A stretch of DNA of 64,000 bases from Sphingobacterium spiritivorum. GTDB taxonomy: Bacteria > Bacteroidota > Bacteroidia > Sphingobacteriales > Sphingobacteriaceae. Below are positions 45,336 through 55,450 of the stretch, piece by piece; within the stretch, counting starts at the first letter, position 1, and every line of letters starts with the position of its first letter. The notes beneath the pieces are model-generated. The model was not told where the DNA came from. It saw only the letters and a list, made by a program, of their open reading frames with translations, and did not search any database. Location of the stretch: positions 1,612,001 to 1,676,000 of the forward strand of contig NZ_CP068083.1 in the NCBI RefSeq assembly GCF_016725325.1, in the 5' to 3' direction. Made by a program: the position numbers and the translations under genes.

Positions 45336-48300
45336 TTATTTTAAATCTTTCAGGATTTCCTGAATTGCTTTTTCCAGCTGCGGATCCTTTCCTTCTAAAC
45401 GGTCCACAAATGTATTCTTGATATAGATATCCGGAGACACCCCTGTCAACTCCAGATCCTGACCATCTAAGGTATAACATCCCCAGGCCGGTACTCTGTA
45501 CATGGATCCGTCCACTAATCCCTTCGCAGAGGTGAAGATAATCCAGCGGTAAGTTTCGGTTCCGATAATCTTACCCAGCTTCAGCGCCTTGAATCCCGCT
45601 GCAGTCATCTCTGCATCACTGAGTGATTGCTCATTGATCAGCAACACAATCGGTTTGGCGGCAGGAGCAAAATTACTTTGAGGAGCCCGCTTACCGTCCC
45701 GGTATTGCCATTGCAGATATGGACGCTGGGACAGGAAACGCAGAACTTCATCGTGCACATTACCCCCGGTATTGTAGCGCAGATCCAGAATAATCGCATC
45801 TTTATTGTTTTCCTGTTCGGCCATATCCAGTAAAAAACGGTTTAACTCTTCACCGCCCATATTTTTCATATGAGAATAGGCGATCCGGTTGTTGCTCATT
45901 CCGTCAACCTTAGCTCTGTTTGCTTTGATCCATTCGTCATAGAGCTGCTCCCGTTGTGCATTTGCCGGCTGCGGACGTATATTGACGTTGATTTCTTTGC
46001 CCTGACGGCTGAATGTCAATGCCATTTCTTCAGCTAAGGAAGGTAACGTGAAATAGGAATCCCGGTCTCTGGTTTTATCTATGCTCTGCCCGTTAACTGC
46101 CAGCAGGATATCTCCCTCTTTAATGTCTACACCTTTGCGGGATGCAGGACTGTTGACAATGATCTGTGATACTTTCCAGGGATCCTTTGCATCATATACC
46201 ACACCAATCTCGTTTGTGACAGCAGTAAAGCTTTTGCGTTCTTCAGGACCTGAAGAATTGAACCCCAAGTGGGAAGCATTCAGCTCGCCTAGCATATCAT
46301 TGAGTAATATGCGCAGATCGGCTCTGTTATTGATATTGGGCAGATAAGCTTCGTACTGCTTCTTCACAGCTGACCAGTCTATTCCATGAAAAGTTCCGTC
46401 ATAGAAGTTTTCCTCTATGCCAGCCCAGGTCTCATAAAACATCTGCGAAAATTCTTTCTCCAGATTACGCTGAAATTTCAATGAAATATCTACTTTATCA
46501 AATTTATTTGCTTCTATATTATATTTCTGAATGGCTCCTTTGCTCAATGCATAATATTTGCCACCGGTTTCGAATAAAGCGCCGATGCCTCCATCAGCTA
46601 CCTTTTCAGTTTTATTGGGTGTGAAAGGTTCAATCACAGTACGATATAATGCACCCCGTCCTTCTCCATGATTGGATGAATAGAACACATAGGTTTTATC
46701 TCCTTTTTGAAATACAACAGGATCCAGTTGTGTTCCGAAAGCCGGACTGACCAGTGTTATACGATCCAGTAAACCCTTCGTATCTATAGTCACCACCGGC
46801 TTGTCAGCAGAAGCCGTTTTCACAGGTTCTTTTTTATCTTTATCTGCAGGTGTTTTCTTTTGTGCTGTCGTATCTTTTTTTACTTTCTCTGTCTCTTTAA
46901 AGAGTTCGTCAAACTTACTGATACGGTAGTCTTCATCAAAGTTTTCCAGTGCCATTCGGTATATGCTGGCATTTTGTACTCCGGTCGGGTAGGAAGGTTT
47001 TGTCCGGTTACTTGCAAAATAAATATACTTTCCATCCGGAGACCAGGTAGGAGTAAGCTCGGATACTCCTGTATTGGTAAGGTTGATTGTACTGTTCGTC
47101 TTCAGGTTATGCAGCATAATATCTTGTTCAAAATTGCGGTATGCTGTAAACAGGATATAGTTGCCGTCGGGCGAAAAAGATGGAGATGAATTTTGAAATG
47201 CCCAGATTTCATCTTTTACGACCGTATTACTTTTCAGTGTATGGAGGTCTAATGTACGTACCTCATCCCGACCACTCAGATAAACACCAAGAGTACGGTC
47301 TTTATTAAATTCGATAATCCTGTTGTTACGAAGATCTTTTGTCAATTGTTTTGCCTGCTCCCTGCCGTCTGCAGCTATCGTAAACCAGTTGAGATATCCC
47401 TGGTAAGTCTGATTAAAGAGTAAGGTTTTATTGTCTTTGAGCCATTTGACTTCTACAATACGTTCGCCCTGACCAGGCATCTGCCGTACAAACTTACCTT
47501 CAATATCGCTCACAAACAATTCTCCGCGGGAGACAAAAGCCATTTTTTTACCATCAGGAGAAACGTCTACATTGCTGATATTATCTTTGACATCAAACTC
47601 CTGTTGCTTATTCAATACCAGATTGCGGCTGATTGCTATCTTAGGCTGGATCGTTTTCTTTGTGGCAACATCATATAAAAATAACTGATAATCCTTCTCG
47701 AAAACGATCTTTGACCCGTTTGCTGAAACCGAAGGACGCTTAATAGATGTTGAAAATTTGGTCAGCCCTGTTTTCTGTCCATTCACAAAGCTATACAGAT
47801 TGTATTCCCCGTTTACTTCATCCGATGCAAAGTAAATCGTTCCTTTTTGATCCACACTTGGCCAGAAATCTTTCCCCGCATAATCAGTATACTGTTTGAA
47901 TTGTTTTTGCTTTGGAGAATAAGAAAGAATGTCCGGATTGAAGGCTCCTTTATAGCGCTTGCGGTTAGCCGCAAAATTACTTTCCCAGGAATCATTGAAC
48001 AGCAGTTCCCCGGAAGGAGTTTCTACCACATTATGAATGGTATTGAAATAATGCGGAAACATCCTTTCCGCAGTTCCCCCGTTTACAGCAACCTTATAGC
48101 TGCTGAATCTGTTGTATCTGGCAGAAGTAAAGTATATACTCTTGCTATCCCAACTCCAGCTGTCTACTTCGTCACCGGCATCGTGGTAGGTCAACTGCCG
48201 GATATCACCACCTTCCAGTGGCATGATATATACATCCAAATTGCCATTCTGGTTCGAAGAGAAGGCAAGCCATTTGCCATCAGGAGAAATCCGGGGAGCG

Positions 48301-48506
48301 ATCTCCGTTCCCGACATAGCGGTGAGCCGTAGCGCCAGACCTCCGTCGGCGGAGACTTTCCACAGATCGCCGTCGTAACTGAATACAATTGTTTGTCCGT
48401 CCGGACTCAGTGTGGGATACGAGAAGAAGGATGCCTGGGACTGTGCATGTACACTAAGCAGACTGCTCAGAGAAATTCCCAGTGAACAAAGAAAATGTTT
48501 GATCAT
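45336..48506 (-). CDS. Tricorn-like S41 family peptidase
   Basis: A 1056-residue exported protease (signal peptide ending VHAQ). The first 600 residues hold WD40/PD40 propeller repeats (PDGQTIVFSYDGDLWKVSADGG, in part; SPDGKWLAFSSNQNGNLDVY; SPDGKYIYFASNR). A Lys-rich linker at about 545-575 (KKDTTAQKKTPADKDKKE) follows, then a tricorn C1-like helical part, a PDZ domain (about 770-850, GVDIKEGDILLAVNGQS) and the S41 catalytic domain with ILDLRYNTGGNVHDE, INEQSLSDAEMTAAGF (nucleophile Ser) and GKIIGTETYRW. It probably degrades peptides in the periplasm. Tricorn proteases proper are cytosolic, so the signal peptide marks the Bacteroidota secreted branch. Confidence 0.92.
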   Translation of the reverse strand: MIKHFLCSLGISLSSLLSVHAQSQASFFSYPTLSPDGQTIVFSYDGDLWKVSADGGLALRLTAMSGTEIAPRISPDGKWLAFSSNQNGNLDVYIMPLEGGDIRQLTYHDAGDEVDSWSWDSKSIYFTSARYNRFSSYKVAVNGGTAERMFPHYFNTIHNVVETPSGELLFNDSWESNFAANRKRYKGAFNPDILSYSPKQKQFKQYTDYAGKDFWPSVDQKGTIYFASDEVNGEYNLYSFVNGQKTGLTKFSTSIKRPSVSANGSKIVFEKDYQLFLYDVATKKTIQPKIAISRNLVLNKQQEFDVKDNISNVDVSPDGKKMAFVSRGELFVSDIEGKFVRQMPGQGERIVEVKWLKDNKTLLFNQTYQGYLNWFTIAADGREQAKQLTKDLRNNRIIEFNKDRTLGVYLSGRDEVRTLDLHTLKSNTVVKDEIWAFQNSSPSFSPDGNYILFTAYRNFEQDIMLHNLKTNSTINLTNTGVSELTPTWSPDGKYIYFASNRTKPSYPTGVQNASIYRMALENFDEDYRISKFDELFKETEKVKKDTTAQKKTPADKDKKEPVKTASADKPVVTIDTKGLLDRITLVSPAFGTQLDPVVFQKGDKTYVFYSSNHGEGRGALYRTVIEPFTPNKTEKVADGGIGALFETGGKYYALSKGAIQKYNIEANKFDKVDISLKFQRNLEKEFSQMFYETWAGIEENFYDGTFHGIDWSAVKKQYEAYLPNINNRADLRILLNDMLGELNASHLGFNSSGPEERKSFTAVTNEIGVVYDAKDPWKVSQIIVNSPASRKGVDIKEGDILLAVNGQSIDKTRDRDSYFTLPSLAEEMALTFSRQGKEINVNIRPQPANAQREQLYDEWIKANRAKVDGMSNNRIAYSHMKNMGGEELNRFLLDMAEQENNKDAIILDLRYNTGGNVHDEVLRFLSQRPYLQWQYRDGKRAPQSNFAPAAKPIVLLINEQSLSDAEMTAAGFKALKLGKIIGTETYRWIIFTSAKGLVDGSMYRVPAWGCYTLDGQDLELTGVSPDIYIKNTFVDRLEGKDPQLEKAIQEILKDLK

Positions 48507-48743
48507 AAAAATAGTAGGTTATAATTTGCAGCATACAAGAGAGATAATCCAATTACTTGTTTGACTATAGATAGCATAAAAATTATCCCGATCTGATTTT
48601 ATGTGCTGCAATATTTGAGCTGAAAGTAGCTAATAGTCTACATTCTGACAACATTAAATGTAAAAACCATGTAATTTATCGTTCAAAAATGCATTCAAAA
48701 TAAAATTTAACGATTATTTCACATATCACGGCACCGGTTTCGC

Positions 48744-48773
48744 TTTGAGGAGATTAAACTTTTGCTATTTTTG
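48744..48773 (+). promoter_or_regulatory. Promoter of the 48784 gene
   Basis: TTTG (48744-48747), 18-base spacer, TATTTTTG (48766-48773), ten bases before ATG 48784: the transcript would be nearly leaderless. Confidence 0.65.
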
Positions 48774-48783
48774 GCCTTTGAAA

Positions 48784-49173
48784 ATGAGAGCTGTAATTTT
48801 CATATTGAATATTTGTTTTCTCCTGATATGGGGACACCACCATGCTTATGCACATACTGCACAGCAGGTGTACGGTATTCATGGAAATCAAATGCAGCAA
48901 ACCAAACAGACCTGTCATATACACCACGACGCGCTCGTCGTGAAAAACAGTCTGCTGGATGAGGAGGAAAAAAGTATTTTCAGCGTAGAAAATGAAGATA
49001 CTGATTTTGTTTTCGGACGAAAAGACGTGCAGCTATCCAAACAGATTATTGCTCTGTCATACGGATTGCTTTTGCCTTTTATTCAATACAGACATAAGGA
49101 CCGTCTTCCTTTTTATTTTCACCTGTATACCCCTTCTTACAAATATATCCTCCAGCGGGTATTAAGAATCTGA
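48784..49173 (+). CDS. Small His-rich exported protein
   Basis: A 129-residue protein with a signal peptide (ICFLLIWGHHHAYA). The mature region has HTAQQVYGIHGNQ, TCHIHHDAL and an acidic middle, and ends in a basic/aromatic part with a hydrophobic stretch (IIALSYGLLLPFIQY). The His and Cys residues could bind metal, but no family is recognised. The start follows a good promoter; the frame extends upstream to 48745, which lies inside that promoter. It precedes the RND efflux genes by 177 bases. Confidence 0.6.
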   Translation: MRAVIFILNICFLLIWGHHHAYAHTAQQVYGIHGNQMQQTKQTCHIHHDALVVKNSLLDEEEKSIFSVENEDTDFVFGRKDVQLSKQIIALSYGLLLPFIQYRHKDRLPFYFHLYTPSYKYILQRVLRI

Positions 49174-49350
49174 TAACCTTTCCTTACATCATATTTACAG
49201 TCTGCGATACGCTTATCGAAGGCTAATGGCATATGCTTGATTTTCATGGCTGTTAGACTGTTTGTATCCGGCAACGTTGTGATGTTTCCATAGTCCCTAA
49301 AGAAATCTTCGGTTTCTCCAATTTCCATTTGTCCTATATTAATTCATATC

Positions 49351-50433
49351 ATGAAGAGAATTATCATGTTCATGAGCTTGTTTGCATTATTATACCAAAC
49401 AAGCTGTACTGCTAAAAAAGAAAAAAAAGAAGAAGTAGCAGAGTACACCGTTACCAGTCCGTTAAGAGTAGACACCTCTTTCACGAAGGAGTATGTTTCA
49501 CAGATCCGCTCTGTACAAAACATCGAAATCCGCGCTCAGGAAAAAGGCTTTCTGGAAAAGATCTTTGTAGATGAAGGTCAGTATGTAAGTGCAGGCCAGA
49601 CACTATTCCGTATCATGCCGCAACTGTATCAGGCAGAATTGCTGAAAGCAAAAGCGGAAGTAGAACAGGCAACAATAGAGCTGGAAAATGCCAGCACACT
49701 GGCTTCCAATAACATTGTTTCTAAAAATGAAAAAGCTATGGCTAAAGCCAAACTGGATGCTGCCAATGCCGAAATGAAGCTGGCACAGATTCACTTATCA
49801 TTTACAGATATCAAAGCTCCGTTTTCGGGTATAATCAACCGTATTCCGCTGAAACAGGGAAGTCTTGTTGATGAAGGTGATCTGATGACATCCCTTTCAA
49901 ATAACACAGAAATGTACAGTTACTTCAACGTCTCAGAGCCTGAGTATCTAAACTATCAGACACATATCAATGACAGAGGAAGTAAGGAGGTAACCTTGAT
50001 TATGGCTAACGGGGAGGCTTTTCCTAAAAAAGGACAAATACAGACTATCGAAGGTGAGTTTGACAATGAAACAGGAAATATTGCTTTCCGTGCGAAATTT
50101 GCAAACCCTGATAAACTGTTGCGAAACGGTGAAACCGGAAAAATACAAATGGTACTGCCGCTGAAAAATGCAATGATTATCCCGCAAAAAGCAACTTACG
50201 AGATTCAGGATCAAAAATATGTCTTTGTAATAGATAAAAACGGAATAGCGAAATCCAGAAACATTAAAATCGCCTATGAGATTCCGGATCTCTATGTGAT
50301 CAGTTCGGGTCTTGCAGACGGGGACCGCTTCTTACTGGAGGGAGTACAGAAAGTAAAAGATGATCAAAAGGTACAAACGAAGTTTCAGGAGCCGGAAAAA
50401 GTGATGCAATCGTTGAAATTAAAAGCAGAGTAA
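49351..50433 (+). CDS. RND efflux periplasmic adaptor (membrane fusion protein)
   Basis: A 360-residue lipoprotein (lipobox YQTSC) that links the RND pump to the outer-membrane channel. It has the HlyD/AcrA order: beta-barrel entry YVSQIRSVQNIEIRAQEKGFL, lipoyl half GQYVSAGQTLFRI, a coiled-coil hairpin at about 85-145 (AELLKAKAEVEQATIELENA), the second lipoyl half IKAPFSGIINRIPLKQGSLV, and a C-terminal membrane-proximal domain. First of the three pump genes; the permease starts 22 bases after it. Confidence 0.93.
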   Translation: MKRIIMFMSLFALLYQTSCTAKKEKKEEVAEYTVTSPLRVDTSFTKEYVSQIRSVQNIEIRAQEKGFLEKIFVDEGQYVSAGQTLFRIMPQLYQAELLKAKAEVEQATIELENASTLASNNIVSKNEKAMAKAKLDAANAEMKLAQIHLSFTDIKAPFSGIINRIPLKQGSLVDEGDLMTSLSNNTEMYSYFNVSEPEYLNYQTHINDRGSKEVTLIMANGEAFPKKGQIQTIEGEFDNETGNIAFRAKFANPDKLLRNGETGKIQMVLPLKNAMIIPQKATYEIQDQKYVFVIDKNGIAKSRNIKIAYEIPDLYVISSGLADGDRFLLEGVQKVKDDQKVQTKFQEPEKVMQSLKLKAE

Positions 50434-50455
50434 GGCTGGCTTAAAATGAAATATT

Positions 50456-53400
50456 ATGTTTAAGAAATTTATTCGCAGACCCGTTCTGTCTATAGTAATC
50501 TCACTGATTATACTATTTTTAGGAATACTTTCACTGGCCAAACTTCCGGTGACACAGTTTCCGTCCATCTCTCCGCCCAAGGTAAATATTACCGCCTCGT
50601 ATCCCGGAGCGAACAACGAACTATTGATTAAATCGGTAGTTATTCCGTTAGAAAGAGGTCTGAACGGTGTACCGGGCATGAAATATATGACTTCAGATGC
50701 CGGTAATGACGGCGAAGCATCTATACAGGTTGTATTCGATCTGGGTACAGATCCGAATGTTGCAGCCGTGAATGTACAGAACCGTGTATCTTCTGTAGTC
50801 AATAAACTGCCTCCCTTGGTTGTCCGTGAAGGGGTAAAAATCACACGTGAAGAACCCAACATGCTGATGTACATCAACTTGTACAGTGATGACCCTAAAG
50901 CCGACCAGAAGTTTCTCTTCAACTATGCGGATATCAACGTGATGTCCGAATTGAGACGGGTAAGTGGTGTGGGCTTTGCAGATATACTGGGTACACGTGA
51001 ATACGCTATGCGCATCTGGCTGAAGCCAGATCGGTTGACGGCCTATAACATCTCTTCCGATGAGGTCATGGAAGCCCTAAACCAACAGAGTCTGGAGGCT
51101 TCTCCCGGAAAAACAGGAGAGAGTTCCGGTAAACGTTCCCAATCTTTCGAGTACATTCTGAAATATCCGGGTCGCTTCAATAATGAAACAGACTATGGAA
51201 ACATTATCCTAAAAGCCAAATCCGGAGGTGAATTTGTACGCTTGAAAGATGTGGCCGATGTAGAGTTTGGTTCATCTATGTACGATATTTATTCCACCCT
51301 GAACGGCAAGCCTTCAGCTGCAATCACCGTAAAGCAATCCTACGGATCCAATGCCAGCGACGTTATCAAAAATGTAAAAGAACTGATGACGGATCTTCAA
51401 AAGAACAACTTTCCAAAAGGTATGCACTATGATATCAGTTATGATGTATCCCGGTTTTTGGATGCCTCTATCGAAAAAGTAGTTCATACCCTGTTTGAGG
51501 CTTTCATACTGGTGGCGATTGTGGTGTTTCTGTTTCTTGGGGACTGGCGCTCTACGCTGATTCCGGCACTTGCTGTACCGGTGTCACTGGTAGGTACATT
51601 TGCTATCATGTCGGCGTTCGGTATTACCTTAAATATGATTTCGCTTTTTGCACTGGTGATGGCCATAGGAGTGGTAGTCGATGATGCGATCGTAGTCATC
51701 GAGGCCGTGCACGCCAAGATGGAGGAGAAGAATCTGTCTCCGCTCAAAGCGACAGAAGAAGCCATGCATGAGATCAGCGGTGCCATTATAGCCATTACAT
51801 TGGTCATGGCTTCTGTATTTATTCCGGTAGCCTTTATGTCCGGTCCTGTTGGTGTATTCTACCGGCAGTTTTCCATCACAATGGTGTCTTCCATTATGCT
51901 CTCAGGAGTTGCAGCCCTGACATTAACTCCGGCTTTATGTGCACTGATCCTTAAAAACAATCATGGAAAACCGAAAAAGAAAACATGGATCAGCAAATTT
52001 CTGGACAGCTTCAACAATATGTTTACCAAAGGTGCCGGAAGATATGAGAAGCTGTTGAATAAAACGGTTACTAAGAAAGCTTTTACTCTTCCTTTGTTAC
52101 TGGCCTTCTGTATCTGTACCTTCTTTTTAAGTAATTCTCTCCCTTCCGGATTTATACCGGGAGAAGATCAGGGAATGATCTATGCTATTATTCAGACGCC
52201 ACCGGGATCAACACTGGAAAGGACCAACCAGATTGCAAAAGAACTGTTAAGAGAATCAGAAGATATCGATGGCGTACAATCCGTATCATCGCTGGCAGGA
52301 TATGAAATCCTGACAGAAGGTACGGGATCCAACTCCGGAACCTGTCTTATCAATCTCAAAAGTTGGGAAGAACGGAAGGAATCTGCCGCAGAAATCATTG
52401 AAAAACTGGAAGAAAAGGCCAAAAATATCCCGGGTGCAAACATAGAGTTCTTTCAGCCACCATCCATTCCAGGCTACGGGGCTGCCGGAGGTTTTGAACT
52501 TCGTCTGCTGGATAAAGCAGGAAGCGGAGACTATCAAAAAATGGAACAGGTAAGCAATGATTTTGTGAAGGAACTGAAAAAACGTCCTGAACTGGGTTCT
52601 GCCTTTACATTTTACTCTGCCAGTTTTCCGCAGTATATGCTGAAAATAGATAACGATCTGGCTGAACAAAAAGGTGTAACCATAGAAAAAGCTATGGACA
52701 ACCTGTCTACACTGATAGGTTCCAACTATGAAACCAGTTTCATTCGCTTTGACCGACCTTATAAAGTGATCGTACAGGCTGGACCGCAATACCGGGCTTT
52801 ACCGACAGATTTATTGAAACTGTATGTAAAAAATGATAAGGATCAGATGGTTCCCTATTCTGATTTTATGCATCTGGAAAAAGTATATGGTCTGTCTGAG
52901 ATCACCAGACATAATATGTATAACTCTGCAGAGGTGAGCGGATCTCCGGCTCCTGGCTACAGTAGCGGGCAGGCCATTAAGGCTATTCAGGAGGTCGCAA
53001 ACAGCAAGCTTCCAAGAGGATTTGGTATCGATTGGGCCGGTATCTCCAAAGATGAGGTAAGCCGTGGAAATGAAGCGATTTATATTTTCCTGATCTGTCT
53101 GGGATTTGTGTATCTGATCCTGTCAGCTCAGTATGAAAGCTTTATCCTTCCGCTTCCTGTTATCCTCTCTTTACCAACAGGTATATTCGGAGCCTTTTTA
53201 TGCTTAAAATTATTAGGCCTTGAAAATAATATCTATGCACAGGTAGCTATGGTTATGCTGATCGGTCTGCTAGGCAAGAATGCCGTACTGATTGTTGAAT
53301 TTGCCGTACAGAAAAAGGCGGAAGAAGGAATATCGGTGGTAAAAGCAGCTATAGAAGGAGCGACAATCCGATTCCGTCCTATCCTGATGACCTCATTTGC

Positions 53401-53647
53401 ATTTATTGCCGGTCTGATCCCGTTAGTGATGGCGACAGGTCCGGGAGCTTTAGGAAACCGTACCATCGGTACTGCGGCGGCAGGAGGAATGTTTATCGGA
53501 ACCATCTTCGGACTGCTGATTATTCCGGGATTATACTACATCTTCGGAACAATAGCGGAAAGATCACGACTGGCAAAATATGAAGAAGAAAATCCATTAA
53601 CAGAAAAAACTGAACCTTATGAACATGATGGAAAATTCGAAGACTAA
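50456..53647 (+). CDS. RND family efflux permease (HAE1 type)
   Basis: A 1063-residue inner-membrane proton-driven exporter. Starts MFKKFIRRPVLSIVISLIILFLG, the first of 12 helices. The proton-relay Asp pair is present in AIGVVVDDAIVVIEAVH of helix 4. Porter-domain phrases ASYPGANNELLIKSVVIPLE and GVPGMKYMTSDAGNDGEASI are intact, as is GFIPGEDQGMIYAIIQTPPG. The second half has LLGKNAVLIVEFA and GPGALGNRTIGTAAAGGM. It belongs to the hydrophobe/amphiphile (AcrB-like) branch, not the heavy-metal CusA branch. Substrate unknown. Its end overlaps the next gene by 29 bases. Confidence 0.95.
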   Translation: MFKKFIRRPVLSIVISLIILFLGILSLAKLPVTQFPSISPPKVNITASYPGANNELLIKSVVIPLERGLNGVPGMKYMTSDAGNDGEASIQVVFDLGTDPNVAAVNVQNRVSSVVNKLPPLVVREGVKITREEPNMLMYINLYSDDPKADQKFLFNYADINVMSELRRVSGVGFADILGTREYAMRIWLKPDRLTAYNISSDEVMEALNQQSLEASPGKTGESSGKRSQSFEYILKYPGRFNNETDYGNIILKAKSGGEFVRLKDVADVEFGSSMYDIYSTLNGKPSAAITVKQSYGSNASDVIKNVKELMTDLQKNNFPKGMHYDISYDVSRFLDASIEKVVHTLFEAFILVAIVVFLFLGDWRSTLIPALAVPVSLVGTFAIMSAFGITLNMISLFALVMAIGVVVDDAIVVIEAVHAKMEEKNLSPLKATEEAMHEISGAIIAITLVMASVFIPVAFMSGPVGVFYRQFSITMVSSIMLSGVAALTLTPALCALILKNNHGKPKKKTWISKFLDSFNNMFTKGAGRYEKLLNKTVTKKAFTLPLLLAFCICTFFLSNSLPSGFIPGEDQGMIYAIIQTPPGSTLERTNQIAKELLRESEDIDGVQSVSSLAGYEILTEGTGSNSGTCLINLKSWEERKESAAEIIEKLEEKAKNIPGANIEFFQPPSIPGYGAAGGFELRLLDKAGSGDYQKMEQVSNDFVKELKKRPELGSAFTFYSASFPQYMLKIDNDLAEQKGVTIEKAMDNLSTLIGSNYETSFIRFDRPYKVIVQAGPQYRALPTDLLKLYVKNDKDQMVPYSDFMHLEKVYGLSEITRHNMYNSAEVSGSPAPGYSSGQAIKAIQEVANSKLPRGFGIDWAGISKDEVSRGNEAIYIFLICLGFVYLILSAQYESFILPLPVILSLPTGIFGAFLCLKLLGLENNIYAQVAMVMLIGLLGKNAVLIVEFAVQKKAEEGISVVKAAIEGATIRFRPILMTSFAFIAGLIPLVMATGPGALGNRTIGTAAAGGMFIGTIFGLLIIPGLYYIFGTIAERSRLAKYEEENPLTEKTEPYEHDGKFED

Positions 53648-55076
53648 GAGCATTATCACAGCGATTGCTTTCGCACTGATGCTGGCAGGATGTAAAGCCC
53701 CGAAGGCGACCATTGTAAAAGATGAGGTAAAAGAAAATATCCCTCTGAATTTTCAAAGTGGTGAACAGCAGGATACCGTACAGAACAGTGGTACAACGCC
53801 GTGGAGACAATTTTTCACGGATCCGAACCTTGTCGCACTTATTGAGACTGCTTTAAAAAATAATCAGGAGCTGCTGATTACTCTTCAGGAAATCGAGATA
53901 GCAAAAAGTGGTGTACTTTACAAAAACGGTAAATTAAGCCCGACTGTTGCTGCAAAACTCGGCGCAGGAGTAAGCAAAGCCGGCCGCTATACCAGTGAAG
54001 GAGCCGGAGATGCGACTACAGAGATAGAACCTGGAAAAGAAATGCCGGATCCCCTCGGAAATTTTGAAGGTGGGTTAGTCGCCAACTGGGAAGTGGATAT
54101 CTGGAAAAAGCTACGGACAGAAAAGCAAGCTGCTATTGCTCACTATCTGGCCACTGTAGAAGGTAAAAACTTTGTGCTCTCCAACCTGATTGAAGAAGTG
54201 GCGGACAATTACTATGAATTGCTGGCGCTGGACAATCAGCTGGATATTGTACAACAATATATCAAATTGCAGGAAAGAGCTTTGGAGATCTCCAAAATTC
54301 AGAAAGAAGCTGCGGCAACAACAGAATTAGCAGTTAAAAAATTTGAAGCAGAACTATCCAAGTCCAAAGCTACGGCCTATACGATTCATCAGGAAATAAC
54401 CGAAAAAGAGAATCAGATCAACGCTTTGCTGGGACGCTATCCGCAGCCTGTAGTCCGCACAAAAGAGAGCTTTATGTCGACAATAGCACAACCAGTGTAT
54501 ACAGGGATCCCGTCACAATTGCTGGCGAATCGCCCGGATATTAAAGAAGCTGAATTGGAATTAAAAGCAGCAAAACTGGATGTAGAAGCTGCCCGCAAAG
54601 AATTTTATCCGTCACTGGAAATTTCCGCTGCGCTGGGACTCGAAGCATTTAAACCTTCTTATCTGGTGAAAATGCCGGAGTCAATAGCCTTTGGTCTGGC
54701 AGGTGAACTCGCTGGTCCGCTGATCAACAAAAGTGCCATAAAAGCCAATTTCCAGACAGCAGATGCCAGACAGCTGCAGGCATTATACGAATACGACAAA
54801 ACGATACTGAATGCCTATCTGGATATTGCAAACCTGATGTCCAAAGTGAAAAATATAGATCAGTACTATAAAATGAAATCACAGGAAACGCAGGCTTTGG
54901 ACGAATCTATTGAGATCGCCAATCAGTTATTCAAAAATTCAAGAGCAGATTATCTGGAAGTACTCCTGAATCAACGGGATGCTCTGGATGCCAAACTGGA
55001 ACTTATAGAAGCAAAGCAAAAACAACTAAGTACGGTTGTCGATATCTATAAAGGCCTTGGCGGGGGCTGGAAATAA
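53619..55076 (+). CDS. TolC-like outer-membrane efflux lipoprotein
   Basis: A 485-residue outer-membrane channel of the NodT/OprM type with lipobox LAGC. Two homologous halves with long helices: WRQFFTDPNLVALIETALKNNQELL, shown in part, and LANRPDIKEAELELKAAKLDVEAARKEFYP, in part; both are OMF signatures. Completes the tripartite pump with the two upstream genes. It overlaps the permease gene by 29 bases in another frame, which supports coupled translation. A terminator follows 14 bases after the stop. No TetR or other local repressor gene is adjacent. Confidence 0.93.
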   Translation: MNMMENSKTKSIITAIAFALMLAGCKAPKATIVKDEVKENIPLNFQSGEQQDTVQNSGTTPWRQFFTDPNLVALIETALKNNQELLITLQEIEIAKSGVLYKNGKLSPTVAAKLGAGVSKAGRYTSEGAGDATTEIEPGKEMPDPLGNFEGGLVANWEVDIWKKLRTEKQAAIAHYLATVEGKNFVLSNLIEEVADNYYELLALDNQLDIVQQYIKLQERALEISKIQKEAAATTELAVKKFEAELSKSKATAYTIHQEITEKENQINALLGRYPQPVVRTKESFMSTIAQPVYTGIPSQLLANRPDIKEAELELKAAKLDVEAARKEFYPSLEISAALGLEAFKPSYLVKMPESIAFGLAGELAGPLINKSAIKANFQTADARQLQALYEYDKTILNAYLDIANLMSKVKNIDQYYKMKSQETQALDESIEIANQLFKNSRADYLEVLLNQRDALDAKLELIEAKQKQLSTVVDIYKGLGGGWK

Positions 55077-55090
55077 GACCTCTCTAACAT

Positions 55091-55127
55091 AAAAACGCCG
55101 GTCTCGTTAATGAGACCGGTGTTTTTA
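55091..55127 (+). terminator. Terminator of the RND efflux operon
   Basis: AAAAACGCCGGTCTC pairs with GAGACCGGTGTTTTT (one G-U), followed by T. The other strand is also A/T flanked and would stop tRNA-Arg transcripts. Confidence 0.88.
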
Positions 55128-55168
55128 TGCTTCGATGACAAGGGATTATAATCTTTTGTCCTGTTTAG

Positions 55169-55240
55169 TAGCCCCAAGCAGAATCGAACTGCTATCTAAA
55201 GTTTAGGAAACTTCTATTCTATCCGTTGAACTACAGGGCC
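55169..55240 (-). tRNA. tRNA-Arg (CCT)
   Basis: Cloverleaf on the minus strand: acceptor GGCCCTG with TGGGGCT (two wobble pairs), D-arm GTTCAACGGATAGAAT, anticodon stem GAAGT/ACTTT with loop TTCCTAA giving CCT, T-arm CAGTTCGATTCTG, discriminator A. CCA is not encoded. Confidence 0.93.
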
Positions 55241-55258
55241 ATTAGATCTTGAGCGAAG

Positions 55259-55290
55259 CAAATGTAATATTTCTCTTCTTTCTAAACAAT
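55259..55290 (-). promoter_or_regulatory. Promoter of tRNA-Arg
   Basis: Minus strand ATTG (55287-55290), 20-base spacer, TACATTTG (55259-55266), 18 bases before the tRNA. Confidence 0.6.
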
Positions 55291-55408
55291 GTCTGCGCAT
55301 AATTTATAAAGAAATAAGAATAGTAAAAACCTATACAACTATAATAAAGATATAGATTTCAACAATTGCTTATTGACAATTGCAATACTTTCGTGATGGA
55401 ATAAGTCG

Positions 55409-55416
55409 TATCTTTG
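55409..55416 (+). promoter_or_regulatory. -7 element of the peroxiredoxin gene
   Basis: TATCTTTG, 34 bases before the ATG. No good TTTG -33; the upstream stretch 55367-55390 carries two CAATTGC words and an ATTGCAAT palindrome, a possible regulator site. Confidence 0.55.
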
Positions 55417-55450
55417 TAGCATAGAAAAAATTAAAAAACAATATATAATC

